Shown: positions 45,391-55,025 of the stretch, one piece after another | Layout: the number at the start of each line of letters is the position of its first letter | Numbering within the stretch: the first letter of the stretch is position 1 | NCBI GenBank assembly: GCA_965248335.1 | Contig: CBDFIY010000003.1 | Location: forward strand, 1,240,001-1,304,000 | DNA length: 64,000 bases | From: CAKMZU01 sp965248335 | GTDB lineage: Bacteria > Pseudomonadota > Gammaproteobacteria > Pseudomonadales > DT-91 | Direction of reading: 5' to 3' | The notes under the pieces: model-generated | What the model was told of the DNA's origin: nothing | What the model saw: only the letters and a program-made list of their open reading frames with translations | Database searches by the model: none | Translations under genes and position numbers: made by a program

Positions 45391-46705
45391 GGGAGGCAGC
45401 ATTTAAGAAGATACCTTTTTTGGGTGTATAGTCACATCCCACTTTTTCAGCTCGGCATGTCTTGTAATGTGGGGTTGAATCTCGTCAAGCACTTCCTTAC
45501 TTGGCCTTACACCTTTCGTATAAACCTTATCAATTAAATCAACAATTGTTTTTTTACATTTATGCACAAGACTTTTTGTCCACTCCACCACCACATGAAC
45601 TGAATTTAGAAGTGTGCCATTCCAATGGCTTTCCAAAAAAGCCCACCGCCTTTCAATGGGATTATATTTGCTGTGATAAGGAGGGTAGTAAACCAGCCTG
45701 ATTCTCAGCCCAGTTTGACTGGAAAATTGCACCATCCGCAAAAGAAACTGAGTTCGCAGGCTATTACTCTCCGGGCCATTGTCTGTATAAATAATCAGCT
45801 CATCTTTGTCCTTGTTAGCTTCTTTGACATTCTCCCACCACAATTGCAGTGCATCACAAATAAAGTCGCTCGTCTTGTAGGAGAGTCCATAAACAACATG
45901 GAGTTGATCGTTATCTAGGTTAAGAATCCCAAATGGCACCATTTTATCTTTATCTGCCATATCGTGATCTAGCGCCTGGACCACTTCTGCTCCGCGAGAT
46001 TTACCCGCTCTGGAAAAGTCGCCGAGATTAACAGTAGCCTTGCAGTCTATGCTGATCTGCAACGTGTTTTGTCGTTGACTGGCTTCTGCTCTAACTTTGT
46101 TGACGTTGTCGAAGATGGCGTTAGTTTCTGGTATTTTTTTTCAGGTTTGGATTTCTGCACCTTGCGGAGCTTATAACCCATCCTATTCAGGATATTGCTA
46201 ATGGTTCGCTCTTTAGGTAGAAGGTCTTCTTGCCAGTTCTTTTCCTCGACTAGCTTCTGCCGTACAACTTTGGCCGTTATGCGGGTATAGGCAAATGTAT
46301 TTCTTAACCGTGAATCCGCTTGGCTTTCAGGCTCAACCAGGCTACGGATATCATCTTCAAGGCCTACCAGTGCAACCTCGGATTTATTTTTTCCGCAGGG
46401 TTCATAATTTCCATAACAGATCATCCCAGTTTTTTTTTCGTTGATCCCTAATGCAACCGCCTTTCGTCCAAACCCAAAGGTTGATTCAGTCAACCGGGCA
46501 CTTCCACTGCAAAGGGTTTCAGAAACTTCAGCCATAAAAAGTCTTTTTTCAGGGTTTTTTAATAGCCTGGCTGCTAATTTGAAGAGAGAAATATACTCAG
46601 GTTCTATATCAATTGAAGTGGGCATAAATAAAATAGAGAATAAACAACTTTAGACATGTAATGGTAGGGCATCATACGCTGGTAATGTTTAAAATGCTAC
46701 TTCCC
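45391..46705 (-). mobile_element. ISAzo13-like element, copy 2 (1315 bp)
   Basis: Same length, ends and encoded proteins as the element at 19480-20794. Flanked by TAA direct repeats (45388-45390 and 46706-46708). Inserted within csrA in the antisense direction. Confidence 0.94.
45403..46625 (-). CDS. ISAzo13-like transposase (copy 2), probable -1 frameshift product
   Basis: Both reading frames (46625-46047 and down to 45403) are identical in translation to those of copy 1. The A8 slip site lies at 46134-46141 on the minus strand. A -1 shift joins the N-terminal DNA-binding part to the DDE core with DNGPES and NPIERRW. Preservation of the same split in two insertions at different sites means the split form is the one that transposes. 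Confidence 0.82.
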
Positions 46706-46852
46706 TAAGCACAAAAGGCAAACAGGTTAAGTTAGGCGTAAATGCGCCACGCGATGTGAAAATCCATCGTGAAGAGATTTATCATCAGAAACCTTTGGTT
46801 GATAAATCCGATATTTAAACTTCATTGACGCTAATCTTTTTTAGCGTATTTC

Positions 46853-46888
46853 GCCGGACAATTTTCTTATTGTATCCGGCTGTCTTTT
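46853..46888 (+). terminator. Terminator after csrA
   Basis: GCCGGA / TCCGGC stem with a 16-nt AT-rich interior, followed by TGTCTTTTCT. A second stem-loop (ACGCTA..TTAGCGT, 46828-46847) lies just upstream. It marks the end of the rlmKL-csrA transcript. Confidence 0.65.
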
Positions 46889-47040
46889 CTTGCACTTCTA
46901 CACAAAACAATTAACGATATTATTTCAATAAGCATGAGGACTTGAAAAGCTTAAAGGATGCTCTATAACTGTTAGAAAAGAGTTTAGCGCTGTACTGCCA
47001 CGGAACTTAGGCAAACAATGATTAACGGATGTAAACATAC

Positions 47041-49146
47041 ATGGCTAACGATGAAGAATTATGTCAAACACTGCTTCAACTTGAGCAGGCTCGATCCAGC
47101 GAAAAAAGACACCGTCGTGAAGCAGACGGCTTGCTCGAATCCTTATCTATCTTAACCCAGCCAAAAAAAAGAGAAGTTGTTTTTCAGGAGCTGTTACAAG
47201 CTATCCAAGGTTGTATTCCCTATACTTTTGCTTGCGTTGTCGTTTCTACAGATAAACACCTCCTATTACCCTTTGTTTATAGTCACGATATATTAAAAGA
47301 GATGGTATTAACGCCAGAAGCTTCGTTGAAAAAAGTCATCAATGGGATGCCACAGAGCGTTGATGATATTCGATTGTTGAGTGAATACAATAAGGCCAAA
47401 AATGTATTACCGGCATCAATCCAATCGGCTATACATATTCCTATTGAAACAGGATCAAGTGCCACTATTCTAATCTGTTTCCACGAACATAAAGCGTTCT
47501 ATGGAGAGCGATTTATTGATCTAGCCAATCGATTTGTGCCGCTCGCTATCCATGCGTTGCAAACACAAAAGGCTAAAGAAGAAGCAGAGTATGCAAATCG
47601 TGCAAAAAGTGACTTTTTGGCTGTGGTCAGTCATGAGATAAGAACACCCATGAACGGTGTGATTGGCATGAATAATCTCTTACTTGAAACCGAGCTCGAT
47701 GACGAGCAACGCGAATACTCATTGACAGCCAAACAAAGTGCTGAATCTTTACTGAGTATTATTGATGATATATTGGATTTTTCTAAGATCGAAGCAGGTA
47801 AGCTCGAGCTGGAATACATTATTTTTGATTTGCGCAAAGCCATTGAAAGCATTGCTGAAACGATGGCATCCGTCATTTTTTCTAAAGGCATTGAGCTCAT
47901 CGTCATGATAGATCCAGCTATGCCTGCAAAAGTATCTGGTGATCTAGGGCGTGTTCGGCAGATTTTGTTTAACTTACTGAGTAATGCGTGCAAATTTACA
48001 AGTAGCGGTGAAATCTCGCTGCGGTGTTTTTTAGGAAGAGAAAAACATTTCGATAATTGTATCGGCATTCCCGTTAGTTTTTCTGTCTCCGATACAGGTA
48101 TGGGTATTCCATTATGTAAACAAGAATCTATCTTTGAGAGCTTTGAGCAAGTGGACATTTCCACAACACGTAAATTTGGTGGCACAGGGCTTGGGCTGAC
48201 CATCTGTCGTAAACTCGTTGATCTATTGCGCGGAGATATCAAATTAGAAAGTGAGGAGGGTGTAGGAACAACGGTTACGTTCAGTTGTGATATGGAGGTC
48301 ATTCAGTGGCAAGACCCTGTGGTGAATTTCAGTAGTACAGATAATCATGAAGTGTTGGTAATTGTGAATAACGAGACACAAAGACATTGGTTGGCTTATT
48401 TATTAGATTATTTTGGTTATCGCGTTTCGGTTCTTAATCAAATGGATACAGCGATAAAAGAAATTCGTGACAGGCAAAAAAATTACCAAGCTGTTTTGCT
48501 TGATAATTTTCTCCCAGAAGGGCTTTATAGCGATATTCTTGGCTACCTTGAAACGTCTCAGCCGAGTATTGACGTGATTAGCCTCGTTGCGCTGACAAAA
48601 CCAAAATCCATTGATGCGAATACGTTTAATAAACATCGAGTCATTAAAAAGCCAATCAAATTAGCCGCGCTGTTTGAGTCTTTATCCAAAGAAAAAATGA
48701 CAACTAAAGATGCATTGTCTTTAACTGATAAGTTTCAGGCGGACCTTGAAAGCCATTTACAAGGACTTTCGATTCTTGTTGTTGAAGATAATTTGGTTAA
48801 TCAATTATTGCTAGAAAAGCTGCTTGTGAAAAAAGGCTATCGCGTGAATGTTTGTGCGAATGGTATAGAGGCTTTGCATCTTATTGATCAAAATCAATAC
48901 GATTTAGTCTTTATGGATATGCAAATGCCAGAAATGGATGGCTTAGAGGCGACGAAAATTATTCGAGCGCGGGAAGTAAAAACAGGCGATCACCTCCCTG
49001 TTTTCGCGATTACGGCGAACGTTCAGTTGTCCGATAGAATCAGCTGCTTTTCGGCTGGGATGGATGGATATATACCAAAACCTATCAAGTGGGATGATCT
49101 GTTGATTGCAATCAGAAAAGCTGTGAATGAGCCGGCAGCCGTATAG
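47041..49146 (+). CDS. Soluble hybrid sensor histidine kinase with two receiver domains
   Basis: 701 residues without transmembrane helices. A short N-terminal coiled coil and a GAF-like sensor region span about 1-180. HisKA with the H-box FLAVVSHEIRTP has the phospho-acceptor at His198, followed by HATPase_c with NLLSNACKFT (N-box), DTGMGIP (G1) and GGTGLGLTI (G2). A first, divergent receiver domain lies at about 435-550 (acidic pair replaced, VLLDN retained). The second, canonical receiver is at about 575-695 with VVEDN, LVFMDMQMPEMDG (Asp626) and a KPI lysine. No HPt domain is present, so a separate phosphotransfer protein is expected. It lies directly downstream of the split csrA, with its own start region. 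Its signal is unknown. Confidence 0.9.
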   Translation: MANDEELCQTLLQLEQARSSEKRHRREADGLLESLSILTQPKKREVVFQELLQAIQGCIPYTFACVVVSTDKHLLLPFVYSHDILKEMVLTPEASLKKVINGMPQSVDDIRLLSEYNKAKNVLPASIQSAIHIPIETGSSATILICFHEHKAFYGERFIDLANRFVPLAIHALQTQKAKEEAEYANRAKSDFLAVVSHEIRTPMNGVIGMNNLLLETELDDEQREYSLTAKQSAESLLSIIDDILDFSKIEAGKLELEYIIFDLRKAIESIAETMASVIFSKGIELIVMIDPAMPAKVSGDLGRVRQILFNLLSNACKFTSSGEISLRCFLGREKHFDNCIGIPVSFSVSDTGMGIPLCKQESIFESFEQVDISTTRKFGGTGLGLTICRKLVDLLRGDIKLESEEGVGTTVTFSCDMEVIQWQDPVVNFSSTDNHEVLVIVNNETQRHWLAYLLDYFGYRVSVLNQMDTAIKEIRDRQKNYQAVLLDNFLPEGLYSDILGYLETSQPSIDVISLVALTKPKSIDANTFNKHRVIKKPIKLAALFESLSKEKMTTKDALSLTDKFQADLESHLQGLSILVVEDNLVNQLLLEKLLVKKGYRVNVCANGIEALHLIDQNQYDLVFMDMQMPEMDGLEATKIIRAREVKTGDHLPVFAITANVQLSDRISCFSAGMDGYIPKPIKWDDLLIAIRKAVNEPAAV

Positions 49147-49394
49147 TTAACCAGTGAGGTTGATGGTTGTTAACAGTAAATAAAATGTCATTTGTTGTGC
49201 GTTATTTGATTGATAAATAGCTATTTTTTCTCGCTATGCTTGATTTGCAGAAGCCTATTTTTGATACAGCACAGAATGTTCTGTTTACAGTCTCTTGGAT
49301 ATTACCAGTATTCATATCTGTAGGTACATTTGCAAAAAGTTTTCTACGTATCAGCACAGCAAACATAGCGAGCGGTATTATAATTTGTCGCTTA
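49147..49394. other. Short AT-rich gap before ISAzo13 element
   Basis: No supported gene. A minus-strand frame covering this stretch continues from IS sequence and has no recognisable features. Confidence 0.45.
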
Positions 49395-50703
49395 GGAATA
49401 GTCCTTAAATAACTTCCCGATTTTAGACGACACAAGGGACGGCAACGTAGTTCCATTTTGGCAAGAGTTTATCGAACTTAATGGCCATGTTTTTTTTGAA
49501 GTCAGCAGCATACTTACGCCCAGTTTCAAATACTTTATCGATGATTCTTACGGCAACCTTAAGCCCTTTGGTCGTTTCAGTTTTTTCCATGTAGTGCTTT
49601 GCCATATCAACGGATTCCAGAGGAACGCCTTTGCAGGCTCGGGTCACATGAGGAAATACTCGATGCTCAATAGGGTTGTATTTTGAACAATAGGATGGGT
49701 AATGAGCAATGCGAATTCTCAAATTTAGCCTGTTCGACAGCGCCTGTAGGTCTTCTTTAAAAAGATAAGACGAGGCACTGTTACTGCCACCGCCATCACA
49801 GAGTATAAGTAGGTCGATTGAACTTTCATAATCCATTCGTCCCTGTTCTAGCCACCATAACTCAAGACTGTCACAAGCAAACTCACTCGTATCGCAGCTG
49901 GTATTCAGATGTACTGATGCTTCGTTTTTTTGTACATCATAAATACCATGAGGAATGACTTTGCCATCACTGCTACTGGGGAAATCGTGATCATTAACGA
50001 TGGTTGGATCTACCGCATCAGTTATGCCATCACGATAGAATTTACCCAACAGTTCCTTCTTTTTCGTGTCGATACTTATCACTGGGTATCCAGCATCCAG
50101 GTATTCTTGCTTCAGTCTGGCAATGTTTTCAAATTGCTCATTACGGTCAGCATGCTGCCCCATTGTTCGCTTTTTTTGTGGCTTTCGTCGTCGATAACCA
50201 TGATCATGAAGCAGTCGCGAGATAATGTTTTTATTAGCTGGAGTACCCAGCTCTGAGAGCTTTCGAGAAATATAACGACGAGACAGATTCGTCCATTTTA
50301 CATCGCTCCGCATAGGGTCTCCAGCAGTATGATTGCAGAGTATGGTGAGAAAGTTTACAACTAATTTCGTATTTTTCTCGATCAGCCGTGTGCGTCCACC
50401 CCTTTTTTTCGCTGATGTTCAGTGTTCAAGTTTTCTGACTCCAAATCAACCATACCTCGACGAATAGTTTTCGGATCACAGGCCAGTAACTTCGAAATAA
50501 ATTCAATTCCACCATGCCCAAGCTTTATCGCTTCTATCGCGGCATAGTGACGACGATCCCGCTCGTTGAGTGAGCGATAAAATCGAGCCATTTGAATTTC
50601 AACTGCTGACGAATAATTGTCCAAGATAATTTCCCGTAATCACTGCGGCTATTATCGATGATTCTTGACCTCATGAATAGGGAAGTTATTTAAGGACTAT
50701 TCC
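49395..50703 (-). mobile_element. ISAzo13-family element, second type (1309 bp)
   Basis: Perfect 24-bp terminal inverted repeats (GGAATAGTCCTTAAATAACT... at 49395-49418, partner at 50680-50703). Direct repeats TTA flank it (49392-49394 and 50704-50706), the same duplication length as for the 1315-bp element. It is unrelated in detail to that element but of the same transposase superfamily. Confidence 0.92.
49423..50624 (-). CDS. ISAzo13-family transposase, probable -1 frameshift product
   Basis: The upstream frame (50624 to 50382, 80 residues) has an HTH region (HGGIEFISKLLACDPKTIRRGM). The downstream frame encodes LSRRYISRKLSELG, VISIDTKKKELLGKF (first Asp), LLILCDGGGSNSAS (second Asp) and IAHYPSYCSKYNPIEHR (Glu), classic for the family. 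At 50402-50408 the minus strand reads an A7 run before G4. A -1 slip there continues as ...KGGRTRLIEKNTKLVVNFL...GDPMRSDVKWT, the normal linking sequence of ISAzo13 transposases, with no stop. The zero frame ends 8 codons after the run (KGVDAHG). Confidence 0.83.
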
Positions 50704-50854
50704 TTAGCGTAACAATATGTCGATTTTGAGCGTTTAATAGTCAGTTTGACTCGACATCAAGCCTTCAAGTATCTATAGTTCGCAGCCTTAATAATTAGTC
50801 ATATTTTAACCGGTTGGTTAAAGACTCTCATTTGTAAGCCTCTAGGAATACCTT

Positions 50855-52459
50855 TTGATCTCCACCGCAAACATCACCATGCAGTTTGGCGCTGAGCCCT
50901 TGTTTGAAAATATTTCTGCAAAATTTGGTAACGGCAATCGATACGGTTTAATCGGCGCCAATGGTTGCGGTAAATCCACTTTGATGAAAATTCTTAGCGG
51001 GGCGCTTACGCCTACCTCGGGTAATGTTTCTGTCACACCGGGTAATAAAGTCGGTACGTTGAGCCAAGATCAGTTCGCATTTGAAGCGTACTCAGTCATT
51101 GATACGGTTATTATGGGGGATGTTGAACTGTGGAAGCTGAAGCAGGAACGCGAGCGTATTTATAGCTTACCTGAAATGTCCGAAGAAGATGGGATGCACG
51201 TTGCCGAGCTTGAAGTACAATTTGCCGAAATGGATGGCTATAGCGCTGAGAGTAGGGCAGGCGATATTTTACTCGAAGCGGGCATTGAAGAGACGTTTCA
51301 TTTTGGCTTAATGGAACAGGTAGCCCCCGGTTGGAAACTACGTGTGTTATTGGCTCAGGCATTATTTGCTAATCCTGATATCTTGCTATTGGATGAGCCG
51401 ACCAATAACTTGGATATTCATACGATCAACTGGTTGTCGAATGTGCTTAATCAGCGTAAATGTACGATGATTATCATTTCGCATGATAGACACTTCTTAA
51501 ACTCAGTCTGTACCCATATGGCGGATATTGATTACGGTGAATTGCGTATTTATCCGGGTAACTATGAAGCTTTTATTGCCGCATCCACACTCATTCGTGA
51601 GCAGCTTCTGACGGAGAATGCTAAAAAAAGTGCTGAGATTGATGAATTACAAGCGTTTGTTAATCGTTTCTCGGCGAATGCATCGAAAGCGAAACAAGCC
51701 AGTTCTCGTGCGAAGAAAATGGACAAGATTTCGTTGGATGAAGTGAAAGTTTCAAGTCGAGCAACACCCTTTATACGTTTTCAGCAAGATAAAAAATTGC
51801 ATCGACAAGCGTTAACGCTTGAAGCGTTATCGCATGGCTTTGAGGGAGAGATGTTGTTCAGTAATGGCGAACTTATTTTAGAAGCTGGCGCTAAATTGGC
51901 CGTTATTGGTGAAAATGGTGCGGGTAAAACAACGTTTTTACGTTGCTTAGTGAATGAGATTGAAGCCAACCATGGCGTTGTGAAATGGGCTGAGAATGCG
52001 ACGATGGGTTATTGCCCGCAAGACAGTACTGATGATTTTGATTGTGATCTGACTTTATTTGAGTGGATGTCGCAGTGGCGGACACCGAAGCATGACGATC
52101 TGGCGGTGCGGGGTATGTTAGGGCGATTACTGTTTACGGCTAATGATGCGAATAAAAAAGCCAAGGTTTGCTCGGGGGGTGAGAAAAATCGCCTACTCTT
52201 CGGTAAATTGATGATGATGGATATCAATGTACTGATTATGGATGAGCCGACTAACCACATGGATATGGAATCGATTGAAGCGTTAAATCAGGCGTTATTA
52301 GCTTATGACGGCACATTGATTTTTGTCAGTCATGACCGAGAGTTTGTCTCTTCGCTAGCAACGCGTATTATAGAGATTAAAGATAAGAAGTTGATTAATT
52401 TCCAGGGTACTTATGACGAGTACCTTACCAGCCAAGCGCAAAGCTCACGGGTTGCTTGA
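50855..52459 (+). CDS. ybiT: ABC-F ATPase, YbiT type
   Basis: 534-residue soluble protein with two ABC domains and no transmembrane part, a ribosome-associated ABC-F factor. Domain 1: Walker A GANGCGKST, VAPGWKLRVLLAQ in place of a standard signature (as also in E. coli YbiT), Walker B ILLLDEPTNNLD. Domain 2: GENGAGKTT, SGGEKNRL, VLIMDEPTNHMD. The linker between the domains carries a basic helical segment (SKAKQASSRAKKMDKI). The start is TTG 50855 behind AGGAAT; MISTANITMQFG is the YbiT opening. It lies next to an ISAzo13 element but is itself intact. Confidence 0.92.
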   Translation: MISTANITMQFGAEPLFENISAKFGNGNRYGLIGANGCGKSTLMKILSGALTPTSGNVSVTPGNKVGTLSQDQFAFEAYSVIDTVIMGDVELWKLKQERERIYSLPEMSEEDGMHVAELEVQFAEMDGYSAESRAGDILLEAGIEETFHFGLMEQVAPGWKLRVLLAQALFANPDILLLDEPTNNLDIHTINWLSNVLNQRKCTMIIISHDRHFLNSVCTHMADIDYGELRIYPGNYEAFIAASTLIREQLLTENAKKSAEIDELQAFVNRFSANASKAKQASSRAKKMDKISLDEVKVSSRATPFIRFQQDKKLHRQALTLEALSHGFEGEMLFSNGELILEAGAKLAVIGENGAGKTTFLRCLVNEIEANHGVVKWAENATMGYCPQDSTDDFDCDLTLFEWMSQWRTPKHDDLAVRGMLGRLLFTANDANKKAKVCSGGEKNRLLFGKLMMMDINVLIMDEPTNHMDMESIEALNQALLAYDGTLIFVSHDREFVSSLATRIIEIKDKKLINFQGTYDEYLTSQAQSSRVA

Positions 52460-52617
52460 TTTCTGGGGGTGCTAAAGGTTGCTTGCTACGTTGCAGTAGA
52501 AAGATACCGTATTTTATTACGCAGAAATGACGTGAGAGATACCATTTCTGCGAAGCTATGAATCACTCAGATGAGTGGCCTCACAACAAGTAATAGGGAT
52601 TCACAGGTAGTCAACAT

Positions 52618-54564
52618 TCAAGCAAATTGTTGCTTCACCCAATTAATTAACCCGCCGGCTAAAATCATTTCTTTCTGCCTCTTTGATAAGCTGTGTTGCA
52701 GCGTGATTTTTATATTCCCCTTATTAAGCGTTGCGATTATTTCGTTATTTTCCATTTGCGCGTAAATATCACTGAAACCAATAACGTCTTCTTGCTGCAG
52801 TTCATCGTAATCCGATTTTAGACAAAATGTGAGTGGGAGAATCCCGAAGTTAGGTAAGTTTTGCCAATGAATACGTGCAAAGCTTTTCGCAATCACCACA
52901 CGAAGCCCCAAATAACGCGGTGCGAGTGCAGCATGTTCTCGGCTGGAGCCTTGCCCATAATTTTCGCCGCCAATAATGATATGCCCCGAAAATTGATCGC
53001 GCAGGGTTTCTGCGCGTGCAACAAAGGTCGGATCTAGGAGCCGATAAGTAAATTGGCTGATCTTGGGGATATTGCTACGGTAAGGCAGTACTTCCGTACC
53101 TGCTGGCGAGATATCATCTGTTGAAATATTGTCAGCTGTTATGAGAGAAATGGGATATTCGAAATCTTTGGGTAAAGGGTCGAGCTCAGGGATAGAAACA
53201 ATGTTTGGGCCTTTAATTAACGTGACTTGGCGGGCTTCTTTTTTATGAAGAGGCGCTAGAATGAGGCCTGAATTGATGATGACCGGTTGAGGTTCTTTGA
53301 TTTTTGGGTACGTCATGTTGAGTGTTCGAGGGTCTGTTATTTTCCCTGTCAGTGCGGAGGCTACGGCTATTTCTGGGCTGCAAAGGTAGACACTATCCTC
53401 TTTGGTACCTGATCGGCCAAGAAAGTTTCTTGGCACTGTGCGTAGGCTGTTTCGTCCACTGGCTGGCGCTTGGCCCATGCCTATGCAGCCATTACAACCC
53501 GTTTGGTGAATACGTGCTCCTGAGCGAATCAAATTGGCGAGGTGGCCTTCAGAGGTTAAGGATTCCAGTATTGAGCGGGAGGTGGGGTTAACATCAAAGG
53601 ATACGCGGGTATGTACAGCTTTATGTTTGAGTATTTCAGCGGCAATCGCAAAATCACGATATCCAGGGTTTGCGGAAGAGCCGATATAAGCTTGGTAAAT
53701 CTCTAACCCTTCGACTTCTGAGACAGGAACAACATTTCCTGGGCTTGAAGGTAAAGCGATTAGAGGCTGAAGTTCGCTTAAATTAATGCTATCTCGTCGA
53801 TCGTAAACTGCATTTTTATCGGCGGTGAGCTTAACCCAGTCTTGCTCGCGGCTTTGCTGTGCTAGAAATGTCTGCGTGATTTTATCTGAAGGAAAAACAG
53901 AGGTGGTCGCACCGAGTTCTGCACCCATATTTGCAATGACATGGCGATCCATAGCGGATAAATGCTTCAGCCCTGAACCATAATATTCGAGTACATAGCC
54001 TACGCCGCCTTTTACATCGTAACGTCGTAGCATCTCTAAAATTACATCTTTTGCACTCACCCAATCTGGCAGTTTTCCCGTTAATTCAATCCCCCATATT
54101 TTAGGCATTTTGATATAAAGAGGGAATCCGCAGATAGCCATGGCAACTTCTAATCCTCCTGAGCCAATAGCGAGCATACCTAAAGCACCTGCTGCACATG
54201 TATGGCTATCCGATCCGGCTAATGTGGTACCTGGCTTGCCAAAATGTTCCATATGCAGTGGGTGGCTAACACCATTGCCTGCGCGACTGAAGAACATCCC
54301 AAAACGCTGAGCGCAACTCTCAAGAAACAAGTGATCATCCGGGTTTTTGTAGTCAGATTGTATTAAATTGTGGTCAACATACTGCACCGAGACATCCGCT
54401 TTGGTTTGCTCAAGGCCCATGGCTTCCAATTCAAGCATCACCAGCGTGCCTGTGGCATCTTGACAGAGTGTCTGGTCAATTTTAATAGCAATTTCTTCAC
54501 CTGGTTGCATGGTGCCTTCAACCCAGTGATCCTCGATGATTTTATAGGTGACGGATTTTTTCAT
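52618..54564 (-). CDS. Aconitate hydratase, short (648-residue) form
   Basis: Aconitase-superfamily enzyme converting citrate to isocitrate. At 648 residues it is shorter than AcnA or AcnB (about 850-900) and resembles the aconitase/isopropylmalate-dehydratase-like form. Cluster cysteines: GSDSHTC and GCNGCIGMG (C-x2-C). The swivel domain at the C-terminus keeps the substrate-binding NYGQGSSREHAALAPRYLG. ISTDDISPAGTEVLPYRSNIP marks the domain junction. The gene stands alone; a 134-bp MITE begins 20 bp upstream of the ATG at 54564 and probably forms part of its promoter region. Confidence 0.88.
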   Translation of the reverse strand: MKKSVTYKIIEDHWVEGTMQPGEEIAIKIDQTLCQDATGTLVMLELEAMGLEQTKADVSVQYVDHNLIQSDYKNPDDHLFLESCAQRFGMFFSRAGNGVSHPLHMEHFGKPGTTLAGSDSHTCAAGALGMLAIGSGGLEVAMAICGFPLYIKMPKIWGIELTGKLPDWVSAKDVILEMLRRYDVKGGVGYVLEYYGSGLKHLSAMDRHVIANMGAELGATTSVFPSDKITQTFLAQQSREQDWVKLTADKNAVYDRRDSINLSELQPLIALPSSPGNVVPVSEVEGLEIYQAYIGSSANPGYRDFAIAAEILKHKAVHTRVSFDVNPTSRSILESLTSEGHLANLIRSGARIHQTGCNGCIGMGQAPASGRNSLRTVPRNFLGRSGTKEDSVYLCSPEIAVASALTGKITDPRTLNMTYPKIKEPQPVIINSGLILAPLHKKEARQVTLIKGPNIVSIPELDPLPKDFEYPISLITADNISTDDISPAGTEVLPYRSNIPKISQFTYRLLDPTFVARAETLRDQFSGHIIIGGENYGQGSSREHAALAPRYLGLRVVIAKSFARIHWQNLPNFGILPLTFCLKSDYDELQQEDVIGFSDIYAQMENNEIIATLNKGNIKITLQHSLSKRQKEMILAGGLINWVKQQFA

Positions 54565-54583
54565 TTTGTGTAGCCATAATTAA

Positions 54584-54717
54584 CAATACTTCGGACAGTT
54601 TTTTAAGTTATTGATTCTAAAGGTTTTATTTTTCGCTTAACTATCAGGCAAAGCTAGATAAATCAATGAGTTACAGTTTATATAGAACCTTCAAGTCGAA
54701 AACTGTCCGAAGTATTG
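54584..54717 (-). mobile_element. 134-bp MITE, copy B, with 5-bp target duplication
   Basis: Inverted relative to copy A at 3911-4044 and identical except for one base (ATATAGC versus ATCTAGC). Flanked by ATTAA direct repeats (54579-54583 and 54718-54722). It sits directly upstream of the aconitase gene. Confidence 0.93.
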
Positions 54718-54945
54718 ATTAAGAAACGTCAATAATTTTACTTAGAGAAAAACTATGATTTCCTCACCCTTTAGTTTGAGTCTGATATTTGATTTGGTAA
54801 TAACAAGCATTCAATGTCGTGGGCAGGTAATTTTTGTACGGCACACGTCAAAGTTACCCTAATAAAGACAATTTTTCGTCCTAAAAATTCCTTGGTGTTT
54901 TGCCGTCAGTCTTTTTGTGAGTGGTTTGATATTCGAGTAAATGGA
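54718..54945. other. Gap between MITE and IS110 element, no gene
   Basis: About 230 bp of AT-rich DNA without a supported ORF or recognised repeat. Confidence 0.45.
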
Positions 54946-55025
54946 ATGGTTCGCCTCGCACCCTAAAGCAGTATCATAATCTGCAACAATAGACGGCGAA
55001 CGAAACTATCAAATTCGAATTAGAG

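Larger units (their letters stand above)
45321..46818 (+). pseudogene. csrA: csrA split by ISAzo13-like element
   Basis: The 5' part from ATG 45321 encodes MLILTRDVQEGLVIDDNVTI followed by TL up to the insertion. The 3' part after 46705 encodes STKGKQVKLGVNAPRDVKIH, then REEIYHQKP and a short tail ending at TAA 46818. Removing the element (45391-46705) and one TAA target copy restores ...TITLLSTKGKQVKLG... in frame, giving a 59-residue protein with every CsrA landmark, including GVNAPRDVKIHREEIY with the RNA-binding Arg of the HREEIY segment. CsrA is a global post-transcriptional regulator of carbon flow, motility and virulence. AAAAAGGTAG is its ribosome site, and terminators follow. This copy cannot make a full protein; a second csrA elsewhere cannot be excluded. 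Confidence 0.93.

Noticed and set aside
46819..47040. Possible tRNA gene after csrA, as in some gammaproteobacteria
   Set aside because: No cloverleaf, GTTCRANYC box or CCA-type end could be found; only terminator hairpins are present.
49202..49456. 84-residue minus-strand ORF next to the ISAzo13 element
   Set aside because: Its start lies within IS sequence and joining the flanks without the IS does not give a convincing gene.
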